A stretch of 64,000 nt of DNA from CAVZMI01 sp050011775. GTDB taxonomy: Bacteria; Bacteroidota; Ignavibacteria; UBA10030; CAVZMI01. Positions 56,393-64,000 of the stretch are shown piece after piece. The stretch lies in the NCBI GenBank assembly GCA_050011775.1, contig JBEKIL010000014.1:1-64000 (forward strand), read 5' to 3'. The notes beneath the pieces are model-generated. The model did no database searches and had not been told where the DNA came from. It was given only the letters and a program-made list of their open reading frames with translations. The stretch's first letter is position 1. Every line of letters begins with the position of its first letter. The translations under genes and the position numbers were made by a program.

Positions 56393-58216
56393 ATGATTAA
56401 ATATTTGCTGAATATACTCTTACTTCTCATGTCGATTTCTCCCGGCAGCGCTCAACCGGCCGGGAATCAAGGGTCGTTTATCGCCCGCGCAGGAAATACG
56501 TATATATCCGAAGAGGAATTTTTAAAACGATACGAACTTCTTCCGGGCCAATATCGAAACCGCCGGAACAACGTTGAGGAATCAAAACTCGTCTTTCTCT
56601 ACTCTTTGGTCGCTGAAAAACTGCTGGCACAGGAGGCATCAGACCGTCGCCTGGATCAGGACAGCGGATATCAGGCTGCCATTGATGGAATAAAAAAAAT
56701 GCTGGCGCGCGATCAGCTCTATCAGGAAGAAATAAGCGGGAAAGTCCAAGTAACTAAGAAAGAGGTGCAAAAAGCCGCTATAGATGCCCGGCGCAAACTC
56801 TTTCTCTCGTTTCTGTATTTCGAAGATAGCACCGATGCGGAATTTACCAGAAAACAGTTAAAGAACTGCAAACAATTCGATCGTTTTCAAATCGATACAA
56901 ATATGGCGGTCGTTCGCGATACGGCTACATTGCTGTGGGGTGAGGCTGAAGCCCCTATTGAACAGGCAGGATTCTGTCTGAAGAAGGGAGAGTGTTCACC
57001 GGTCGTTGAGGCTTCAACAGGATATTACATTCTTCATTTGGAAAAGGAATCTCCCAATCAGTTTTATGTTTCCATGCAGCCTCATGTTCTATATCAACGA
57101 ATCGAAACGAAACTCCGGCTCAGGAAGGAAAAAGCGCGATTAGACGAATTCATTCAAAACATACTTCGTACCAAAAAGGGTTTTTCTCTTCCTCGGCAGT
57201 TTAAAAACGTTGCACAAACATTGAATGATATTTGGAAAGATTTACCTCAGGGAATGGAACAAATGGTAACAGACTCTCTCCTGGAGATCGTGGAAGAACG
57301 ATGCCGCTCAATTCTACAGGATTCGATGATCGTGGTGGGTTCCTCATTCTGGAACGTACACGATGTGTTAGTGAAATTGCGAGGAAAGGTATTTACAATC
57401 GATCGAAGCCGGACGACGGGGATCGCGGCACAATTAAATAATCACCTGTTAATTATAGTACAGCAAGAATTGCTGGCAGAAGAAGCGCTCTCACGAAAAC
57501 TGGATGAACGATGGTCCGTAAAAAACGAATTGGATATCTGGCGCCAACAAATACTTGCCAAATATGAAGAGATGGACATTAAAAAGAACGTCCAGGTCTC
57601 CGATCAGGAAATTTTCCAATATATTTCGGAAACATATCCAGATGTAAAATATCCCCGCGTCCAAATCCGGGAACTGCACACCAGAAATCTTTCGGCAATG
57701 GAACAGGCGCTGGGAGAAATATATTCGGGAGTTCCGTTCGAGGCAGCCGTCCGAAAATATTCAACCGATACATCCGCTGTGCAAAACAACGGGCTTTCCG
57801 ATGAATTCGCTATAAACGCTCGGATGCCTCTCGGGCTCATTTCCTGGAAAATGCAGGTGGGAGAACAACAGGGTCCTCTTCACATCAGCGATGACTATAT
57901 TTTCTTCGAGCTTGTCAAAAAGGAATTACCGATTGGTGCCACTGATTCTTCCTTTAACGCCGTGATACAAAAAGCTGCTTCGGCATTGCGTCCGATCAAG
58001 CAAAAAAAAATACTGGATGCTTCCATCGCGAAGAGCGCCCGGCAGCGAGGGTACGATATTTATACAGATCGATTGAAGCTGCTCAAAGTATCAAGTGTAC
58101 CGATGATGACCTATCGAATACTTGGATTCGGTGGGAGGATGTTTGCCGTTCCTTTTGTTACACCGCAGGTAGATTGGATCGGGGTTGAAAATCCTGAAAA
58201 GGTACTGTTGCCATAG
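56393..58216 (+). CDS. Periplasmic SurA/PpiC-type peptidyl-prolyl isomerase
   Basis: 607 residues with a signal peptide (1-20). The N-terminal helical chaperone part (SFIARAGNTYISEEEFLKRY, residues 28-47, the usual AxVGxxxIt-type start) is followed by a weak parvulin-like region (about 130-220, LFLSFLYFEDSTDAEF, STGYYILHLEKE) and a clearer parvulin domain (about 400-510, RVQIRELHTRNLSAMEQAL, KYSTDTSAVQNNGL, ISDDYIFFELVKKEL). It probably escorts outer-membrane or T9SS proteins through the periplasm. The gene sits between the receptor set and the amylases, so it may be dedicated to them. Parvulin active-site residues are not fully visible. Confidence 0.78.
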   Translation: MIKYLLNILLLLMSISPGSAQPAGNQGSFIARAGNTYISEEEFLKRYELLPGQYRNRRNNVEESKLVFLYSLVAEKLLAQEASDRRLDQDSGYQAAIDGIKKMLARDQLYQEEISGKVQVTKKEVQKAAIDARRKLFLSFLYFEDSTDAEFTRKQLKNCKQFDRFQIDTNMAVVRDTATLLWGEAEAPIEQAGFCLKKGECSPVVEASTGYYILHLEKESPNQFYVSMQPHVLYQRIETKLRLRKEKARLDEFIQNILRTKKGFSLPRQFKNVAQTLNDIWKDLPQGMEQMVTDSLLEIVEERCRSILQDSMIVVGSSFWNVHDVLVKLRGKVFTIDRSRTTGIAAQLNNHLLIIVQQELLAEEALSRKLDERWSVKNELDIWRQQILAKYEEMDIKKNVQVSDQEIFQYISETYPDVKYPRVQIRELHTRNLSAMEQALGEIYSGVPFEAAVRKYSTDTSAVQNNGLSDEFAINARMPLGLISWKMQVGEQQGPLHISDDYIFFELVKKELPIGATDSSFNAVIQKAASALRPIKQKKILDASIAKSARQRGYDIYTDRLKLLKVSSVPMMTYRILGFGGRMFAVPFVTPQVDWIGVENPEKVLLP

Positions 58217-58252
58217 CTGTATAATGAATTCATTATACTGCGAACATTATTC

Positions 58253-61200
58253 ATGAAGTATATGTTGAAATTAATATCCATTCTCCTTTTGGTTTTCGGC
58301 ACATTTGAGTCCACCGCATTCTCACAGGATAGTGTCGATGTCACATTCAATTATACCGTAACAGGTACTGTTACATCAGTTGCGCTGGTGGGAGAATTCA
58401 ACGAATGGAATACCACCGAATGGCCAATGACCGCAAAGGGAAATGGACTATTTGAAAGAACAGCCCGGCTTCAAATCGGTGGACCCGCAGGTGAAGGGGG
58501 TGTTGCAGGCGCATATATGTATAAATTCTTTACCGGAGAATCAATATGGCCGAATGATCCGCTCAATCCTTACTCCACAGGAGACAATTACAATAATTCG
58601 ATCATCTATGTCCAGGATCCGACGATATACCACCTGCTTCCGAATCAACTCGTCGGCACTATCCGAACAAGCCGGCCGACTATTACGGCTTCCCTTTTTC
58701 CTGCGGTCAAGACTGTCCTCGATACCTTAAACATGACACTGCGGGTCGATTCGGTAACCTATTCTCACCTTGGTGGTTACTATGATTTTAATACCCGAAG
58801 ACTGTCATATACTCTCCCCTCCGTTTTGTTGAATGGTACGCACAAGATGCAGCTGACTATCGGTTCTGTCATGGATAGTACGACGTTTTCTGTTGCTGCA
58901 AATCCCGTGCAGATCGTAACACCTCCATTCAACACACGGAAACCGGTATATGTAACGGCAGGATTTTTTACCCGTCCCGATGGTATGGGGGTCGATAGTT
59001 CAATCACATCGGCGACGATTTCGGTCAATGGCTCTGCACGCAGCATTTCAGTGTGCAATGGTATCTTTTTAGATAGTACGGCACTTGTTGAGGGAAATAA
59101 CCGGATCGTGGTCAGCACTACAAATGGCGGCGACAGCGTGCTGGTAACACGCATCATGAACCATACTCCATGGGCAAAAGCGACAGCACAACTTTCCGGG
59201 AATTCAGTCATACTGAATGCCGATTCGAGTACCGACCCGGATGGACAAACTCTCACCAATTTCAAATGGCTGGATGACGATCTATACTCCCTCGGTCTCA
59301 ACGGTCGGACAGGATCAAATGTTTCAGTCACGAGACCGGCGATCCCGGGAGAATATTATTTTGGATTAATCGTAATGGACTCTCTCGGAAATGCCGATAC
59401 AACACGTTCCTATTTCATTGTCAATAGCAATGATTCGATATCAAACCCAACGATTGCAAGTAATCCGGAGTGGGCCAAACGTGCCCGGATATATTTTCTT
59501 TTCCCGAAAGCAGCATCAAGTGCAGGCACAATCAATGCTGCTGCAGAACGGCTGACAATTATCAGAGACATGGGCTTCAATGTTATCTGGATGATGCCCG
59601 TGATGACAAATGCATATCCAATTAATAATGATGGGGGGCCTGGCTACAATATCATCGATTTCTATAATGTAGCACCTGAATACGGAACGAATCAGGATTT
59701 CAAGAATTTTGTGTATCAGGCACATTCCCTCGGCTTAAAAGTGATTCTCGACGTTACGCCGAACCACTCAAGCCGATTCCATCCATGGTCGGCAGACGCT
59801 CATACCAACAAGCAGAAATCGCCATATTGGAACTGGTATGAACATAACAATCAACCTTCTGATAAGACTAACGGTCTCGGTTCCTCGCTCGATGCCGATG
59901 GATTCAACTTCTACAGCGGCTTCAGCGATCAGTTATTGAATTTGAATTGGACCGATATCGACATGCAATCCGAGATGATCGATATCTATAAATACTGGAT
60001 AAAAGAGTTTGGAGTTGACGGCTATCGTTTTGATGTCTACTGGGGGCCACACCGACGGTACGGTGAGCAATACATGGGCAAACCTGTGCGCGATGCTCTG
60101 AAGCATATAAAGCCTGATATCCTCTTGCTCGCTGAGGATGCTGGGACGGGTGATAAAACAGAAACGATCTATGCCGACTATTCGAGTGGAGGGATTAACG
60201 GAGGCGTTGATGCTGCGTATGATTTTAAATTATTCTTCAACCAGATCAGAGGCTTTGGTTTCTATGCGTCAGCGGTAAATTATTTGGACGGCGATATCGT
60301 GAACAATGGATATTACCCCGGTCCAAATTCACTCTATATGCGTTTTATGGAATCACAGGACGAGGACCGGATTGCTTATGCATATTCATCAAACGGCTCC
60401 ATCGATGCCACAACAACATTTATGCGGACGATGCCGATGGCCAGCACCATATTCACTGTTCCCGGCATACCGATGATCTGGAACGGACAGGAAGTCGGGA
60501 AAGGATATGGAGACGGCAATTTCGACAGCCGCCGCCGCGGCGTTATCGATTGGAATTATCAGGGGAAAACACTGCTGATACCGCATTATCAACGGCTGGC
60601 ACAGATACGCGGACAGTTCAAAGCATTTACGACGCAGAAAATACAGCGGATTAATTCAAGCGACGAACTTGTCTATGCCTTTACCCGACCTTATACGAAA
60701 GAAGATGGTATTGTTGCAGTCAATTTTGGTGAATCTTCTACGAATGTCACCCTATCATTTTCTGTATCCGATTTAGGCGGTTGGGTTGATGAAGGGAAGA
60801 GTTATATTGCCAGCGATCTTTACAACGGAGGAACGGATTCGGTTCGGATCACCGGCGGCAGTACAAGTCTGAATCTTACTCTTGCTCCATACGGAACGGC
60901 AATATTTGTTCTGGCCGATAGTGCCAAACAGGTGAATATTCCTCTGATAAGTGGCATTGAACCTCATAGCAATGGACAAAATCCGACTGCATTCAAACTA
61001 TATCAAAATTATCCTAATCCGTTTAATCCGGGCACCACCATCCTATTCAATGTTCCCACGACAAAACGTATGAGTGTGCGGGTTTTTAATATACTTGGAG
61101 AAGAGATTGCCGTGATTGCCGATGGCATCTATCCGGCAGGTACGCACCGTGTGCAATGGGATGGGCGGACTCGGTATAACGGCCCTGCAAGTTCCGGCAT

Positions 61201-61264
61201 CTATTTTATACGCCTCGAAGCAGGTACATTCATGGAAACCAAAAAAATTATCCTTATCAGATAG
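58253..61264 (+). CDS. Secreted GH13 alpha-amylase-type enzyme with N-terminal CBM48-like domain, T9SS substrate
   Basis: 1003 residues with a signal peptide (1-24). An E-set/CBM48-like domain (about 27-122, VALVGEFNEWN...WPMT), a linker region of beta modules (about 125-400, including a PKD-like part near 310-390), the GH13 barrel (about 405-800) and a T9SS sorting domain (about 925-1003) follow. Conserved regions: DVTPNH (about 500-505), DGYRFDVYWG with the nucleophile Asp about 594, LLLAEDAG with the acid Glu about 628, and region IV FMESQDEDR, where the usual NHD reads SQD; the stabilising Asp (about 703) is kept but the His is Gln. It should cut alpha-1,4-glucans at the surface. The altered region IV may change subsite binding. 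Confidence 0.87.
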   Translation: MKYMLKLISILLLVFGTFESTAFSQDSVDVTFNYTVTGTVTSVALVGEFNEWNTTEWPMTAKGNGLFERTARLQIGGPAGEGGVAGAYMYKFFTGESIWPNDPLNPYSTGDNYNNSIIYVQDPTIYHLLPNQLVGTIRTSRPTITASLFPAVKTVLDTLNMTLRVDSVTYSHLGGYYDFNTRRLSYTLPSVLLNGTHKMQLTIGSVMDSTTFSVAANPVQIVTPPFNTRKPVYVTAGFFTRPDGMGVDSSITSATISVNGSARSISVCNGIFLDSTALVEGNNRIVVSTTNGGDSVLVTRIMNHTPWAKATAQLSGNSVILNADSSTDPDGQTLTNFKWLDDDLYSLGLNGRTGSNVSVTRPAIPGEYYFGLIVMDSLGNADTTRSYFIVNSNDSISNPTIASNPEWAKRARIYFLFPKAASSAGTINAAAERLTIIRDMGFNVIWMMPVMTNAYPINNDGGPGYNIIDFYNVAPEYGTNQDFKNFVYQAHSLGLKVILDVTPNHSSRFHPWSADAHTNKQKSPYWNWYEHNNQPSDKTNGLGSSLDADGFNFYSGFSDQLLNLNWTDIDMQSEMIDIYKYWIKEFGVDGYRFDVYWGPHRRYGEQYMGKPVRDALKHIKPDILLLAEDAGTGDKTETIYADYSSGGINGGVDAAYDFKLFFNQIRGFGFYASAVNYLDGDIVNNGYYPGPNSLYMRFMESQDEDRIAYAYSSNGSIDATTTFMRTMPMASTIFTVPGIPMIWNGQEVGKGYGDGNFDSRRRGVIDWNYQGKTLLIPHYQRLAQIRGQFKAFTTQKIQRINSSDELVYAFTRPYTKEDGIVAVNFGESSTNVTLSFSVSDLGGWVDEGKSYIASDLYNGGTDSVRITGGSTSLNLTLAPYGTAIFVLADSAKQVNIPLISGIEPHSNGQNPTAFKLYQNYPNPFNPGTTILFNVPTTKRMSVRVFNILGEEIAVIADGIYPAGTHRVQWDGRTRYNGPASSGIYFIRLEAGTFMETKKIILIR

Positions 61265-61281
61265 GGGTGACAAAATATCCA

Positions 61282-63594
61282 ATGAATCGAGCAATCCATA
61301 AATGGTATATCGATGCGTTCTTATGCAGCGTGCTTTCAATTTCTGTATTAGTTGCACAGCCTCAAACCACATACAATGATTTATATCCAAAGACAGGTAA
61401 GACTCTTTATCTAAATATCATCTGGCATCAACATCAGCCGCTCTACCTCGACCCGGCAAAAGATCAGCTGCAGGGTCCCTGGGTGAGAACACATGGAACC
61501 AAAGATTACTATGATATGGCTGCGCTGTTGGAGAAATACCCGAAAATACATTGCACGATCAATCTCACTTCATCGCTCCTTTATCAGCTTAACGACTATT
61601 ATGTACAAAGGCTCAGGCCTTTCGTTAATGTTAAAAAGAACCGCATAAATTCAAAAAAATTTCTGGATACCTATACCGGGAAGACGGACCCCTGGATCGA
61701 TCTTGCATTGAAACCCACGGCAGAATTTACCGGAGACGATCTGGCATTCTTATTGAACAACCCATGGAATGCGTTTGGTATCAGTGACGTGATGATGAAT
61801 CGATTCCCGGGATATAAAGCTCTCAAAGAAAAGTATCACGCTTCCGGGTCCGGCAGTCTATCTCAACAGGATCGCCGTGATATAAAGTTCTGGTTTTATT
61901 TGGCATATTTCGATCCGGACTTCTTTGAACAGCGCATAACACTGGCAAACGGGATGACCGTCGATATACGGGATCTTATCGAAAAACAAAGCGATGGAAC
62001 ATACAGACTGAAGAAGACAATCGGTGAAGATGATTGTAACAGGATTATCGCGGAGACGTACAAAGTACTTTCAGCAATCATTCCAATCCATAAAAAACTG
62101 ATGTATCATACTGATTCATATAAAGGTCAAATAGAAATTATTACTACCCCGTTTTACCATCCTATTCTCCCCTTAATCTATGACAGCGATCTGGAAAAAG
62201 TCTGTCAGCCGAAGGACCCGGCTCCATCACGATTTCACTATCCGCAGGATGCTGATGCCCAGGTAGCAAAAGCCATCGCCTACTATACAAAAAAATTTGG
62301 AATGCCCCCGGGAGGAATGTGGCCGGCTGAAGGATCGGTAGCAAATGATATCCTTCCCGTCTTTACAGCACACAATATCGGATGGATCGCCACAGATGAG
62401 AAGGTATTGGTACATTCAAAACCGAATGATCAGCCGAAATATTATCCATATGCTTTACATAGTAAAAACGGTAAAGATCAGGATATCGTCGTTGTATTCA
62501 GGGATACCGAGCTCTCAGATAAGATAGGCTTCACGTACCAGAACTATCATGGCGAAGATGCAGCTGACGATTTTATTAAAAGCATATTAACATTTGTTCC
62601 GAAAGAGAATGAATCCGATCGCCTTCTTACGGTCATTCTGGACGGGGAAAATGCATGGGAGTCATACCGGTATGATAATGACGGAAAAGAATTTCTGAAT
62701 GCACTGTATAGAAAACTTTGCGGGTTATACGAAACAGATCAAGTAAAAACCGTGACGGTCACTGAATATGTTAAAGGGAATCCCACACGAAATATCCCTG
62801 CACATCCGGTCAAGTCGATGCCAAAACTTCAATGGCTCTGGCCCGGGTCATGGATTAATGCAAATTATGATACCTGGATCGGAGAGGCCGAAGAGAATCA
62901 GGCTTGGGAATATCTTCTCACTGCGAGAAAGGACCTTGAAGAATCGGGTCTGCGGGCTCCCGATCCGAAAGCTTCTGTACCAAAAAAAGGAACGCAATCA
63001 TGGTTTGTTTACAAAGCATGGGAATCGATGTATGCCGCCGAAGGATCGGATTGGTTCTGGTGGTACGGAGACGACCAGACTGCGCCGGCTGGTGATAAAC
63101 CGTTTGATCGTGCATTCATTACATTGTTGAAAAATGTCTATAATTTTGCGCAGGAAGCCGGTGCATCAATGCCCGAAAGAGAATTTTCCCTGATTATAAA
63201 AGACGAAACCGATGATTCCGGACAAACACAGGGGACGATGGCTCAGAGTAGAAAAGAGCTGGTGACGGTACTTTTTCAGGTCGATGCCACGCACATCCAG
63301 GTTCCCAAGGCCGTTTATATTGTCGGTAATCAAAGCGTTCTTGGAAATTGGACACCAAACCTTGTACGGATGTATGACGACGGGACTCATGGAGATGTGA
63401 AAGAATCGGATGGCATCTGGTCGCTTGAATTGCAGTTTCCCGCAAAAATAAAGGTGGAATACAAATATACCAATAGCGGTTTTGAAGGGGTCTGGGTGCC
63501 GAGCGAGGAGTTTCCCGCGAACAACCGGCAGCTCATGATATCTGCACAACCGGGTGAACGACAGATCGTAAAAGACAAATTCGGTGTAAAATAG
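61282..63594 (+). CDS. Exported GH57 alpha-amylase / amylopullulanase-type enzyme
   Basis: 770 residues from the ATG at 61282; a GTG at 61267, five codons earlier and 2 bp after the GH13 stop, is an alternative with no better ribosome-binding site. A signal peptide precedes VAQPQ. GH57 motifs: IIWHQHQPLYLD near the start, GGMWPAEGSV with the nucleophile Glu (about residue 350), and TVILDGENAWESY with the acid Asp (about 454). A C-terminal CBM20-like domain (about 660-770) has VPKAVYIVGNQSVLGNWTP and MYDDGTHGDVKESDGIWSLE. It has no T9SS domain, so it is periplasmic and may process dextrins brought in by the receptor. Its specificity (amylase, pullulanase or glucanotransferase) is not settled by motif. 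Confidence 0.87.
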   Translation: MNRAIHKWYIDAFLCSVLSISVLVAQPQTTYNDLYPKTGKTLYLNIIWHQHQPLYLDPAKDQLQGPWVRTHGTKDYYDMAALLEKYPKIHCTINLTSSLLYQLNDYYVQRLRPFVNVKKNRINSKKFLDTYTGKTDPWIDLALKPTAEFTGDDLAFLLNNPWNAFGISDVMMNRFPGYKALKEKYHASGSGSLSQQDRRDIKFWFYLAYFDPDFFEQRITLANGMTVDIRDLIEKQSDGTYRLKKTIGEDDCNRIIAETYKVLSAIIPIHKKLMYHTDSYKGQIEIITTPFYHPILPLIYDSDLEKVCQPKDPAPSRFHYPQDADAQVAKAIAYYTKKFGMPPGGMWPAEGSVANDILPVFTAHNIGWIATDEKVLVHSKPNDQPKYYPYALHSKNGKDQDIVVVFRDTELSDKIGFTYQNYHGEDAADDFIKSILTFVPKENESDRLLTVILDGENAWESYRYDNDGKEFLNALYRKLCGLYETDQVKTVTVTEYVKGNPTRNIPAHPVKSMPKLQWLWPGSWINANYDTWIGEAEENQAWEYLLTARKDLEESGLRAPDPKASVPKKGTQSWFVYKAWESMYAAEGSDWFWWYGDDQTAPAGDKPFDRAFITLLKNVYNFAQEAGASMPEREFSLIIKDETDDSGQTQGTMAQSRKELVTVLFQVDATHIQVPKAVYIVGNQSVLGNWTPNLVRMYDDGTHGDVKESDGIWSLELQFPAKIKVEYKYTNSGFEGVWVPSEEFPANNRQLMISAQPGERQIVKDKFGVK

Positions 63595-63618
63595 AAACTT
63601 ACTCAGAGGAAAAAGCAA

Positions 63619-64000
63619 ATGCATCGCATCCAGGAACGACTCACGAAATCATTCTTCGTTATTCTCAGCCTTCCTGCAACAGCAATGGGTTTTGCACTTT
63701 CCATCCAGATTTCAGCGTTGAGCTGGCTCCTTACCACAAAATATCAACTCCACATCGACGAAGTCGGTTTTGTCTGGGCGGCCGGACCGCTGGCCGGTAT
63801 TTTTGGTCAGGTAATCATAGGCCTGATCAGCGACAAAGTATGGTTCTGGGGAGGACGACGGCGGCCTTTTGTACTGATCGGAGGCGTGCTCGCAGCGGGA
63901 ATGCTCATGGCGTTACCGAACATCGATGTGATCGCCGCACGGCTGGGCATCGGCAGTCTGCTGGCCGTCGCCATCGTCGTTGCACTAACGCTCGATCTTG
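63619..64000 (+). CDS. MFS sugar transporter, SLC45-like (5' part only)
   Basis: The first 127 codons are in the window. AGAGGAAAAA precedes the ATG. The start resembles the SLC45/GPH-type sugar importers: SLPATAMGFALSIQISALSW (first membrane helix), VGFVWAAGPLAGIFGQVIIG with LISDKVW after it, and GGRRRPFVLIGG, the MFS loop 2-3 motif (GxxSDxxxxRxGRRRP form). Such proteins bring sucrose or maltose across the inner membrane with protons. After the GH57 enzyme and with malQ nearby, maltose or maltodextrin is the likely substrate. The rest lies outside the window. Confidence 0.82.
   Translation, partial: MHRIQERLTKSFFVILSLPATAMGFALSIQISALSWLLTTKYQLHIDEVGFVWAAGPLAGIFGQVIIGLISDKVWFWGGRRRPFVLIGGVLAAGMLMALPNIDVIAARLGIGSLLAVAIVVALTLDL

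Noticed and set aside
1..64000. CRISPR arrays, insertion sequences, rRNA and tRNA genes
   Set aside because: I saw no regularly spaced repeats, no transposase frames and no rRNA or tRNA sequence by eye; short tRNAs could be missed without a covariance search.

Overview
The window reads as a carbohydrate-utilisation region from a Gram-negative bacterium of the Fibrobacteres-Chlorobi-Bacteroidetes superphylum. Secreted proteins end in C-terminal domains of the type ...QNYPNPFNP...GVYFYRL...K (type IX secretion, T9SS). There is a PorV/PorQ-like outer-membrane protein and a carboxypeptidase-regulatory-like TonB-dependent receptor, but no SusD. This style is common in Ignavibacteriota, Calditrichota and KSB1-like lineages. 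That placement is inference; no rRNA or tRNA was recognised.

Region 1 (about 0.3-12.1 kb, plus 31.4-40.1 kb) looks like a xyloglucan locus. A secreted GH12 endo-beta-1,4-glucanase or xyloglucanase would cut the backbone. A Tat-exported GH95 alpha-L-fucosidase, two GH2 beta-galactosidase-type enzymes and two GH31 alpha-xylosidase-type enzymes (each with a PA14 insert, at different places) would strip the Fuc-Gal-Xyl side chains. A GH51-like enzyme may remove arabinose or act on a related bond. Xylose would then pass through xylose isomerase (xylA) and xylulokinase (xylB), next to a LacI-type regulator with a palindromic operator. The spaces between these genes hold decayed DNA: the 3' end of a TonB-dependent receptor, a degenerate copy of the GH2 3' end, and a vapC toxin remnant. 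A 1466-residue secreted protein (lamin-tail, CotH-kinase-like, beta-helix) and a double-RidA protein follow.

Region 2 (about 18.2-29.9 kb, minus strand) is the least explained part. It holds three tandem copies, plus the stump of a fourth, of a two-gene module: a polytopic membrane protein with a helical-repeat C-terminus (DUF6057-like) and a translationally coupled beta-propeller protein carrying one CxxCH haem-c motif. The 5' thirds of two propeller genes are nearly identical while the rest has diverged, which suggests gene conversion. This is the best candidate here for an undescribed system.

Region 3 (40.1-43.1 kb, minus strand) has a CPBP-family membrane protein, a second membrane protein and an aldo/keto reductase.

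Region 4 (43.4-64 kb, plus strand) looks like a starch and maltodextrin locus: malQ, a LacI regulator with a perfect 14-bp palindrome, a TonB-dependent receptor, a large surface protein with calcium-type loops, a PorV-like protein, a surface starch-binding-type protein, a SurA/PpiC-type chaperone, a GH13 amylase with an altered region IV, a periplasmic GH57 enzyme and the start of an SLC45-like sugar transporter. The receptor, surface protein, PorV and binding protein together may replace SusCDEF.
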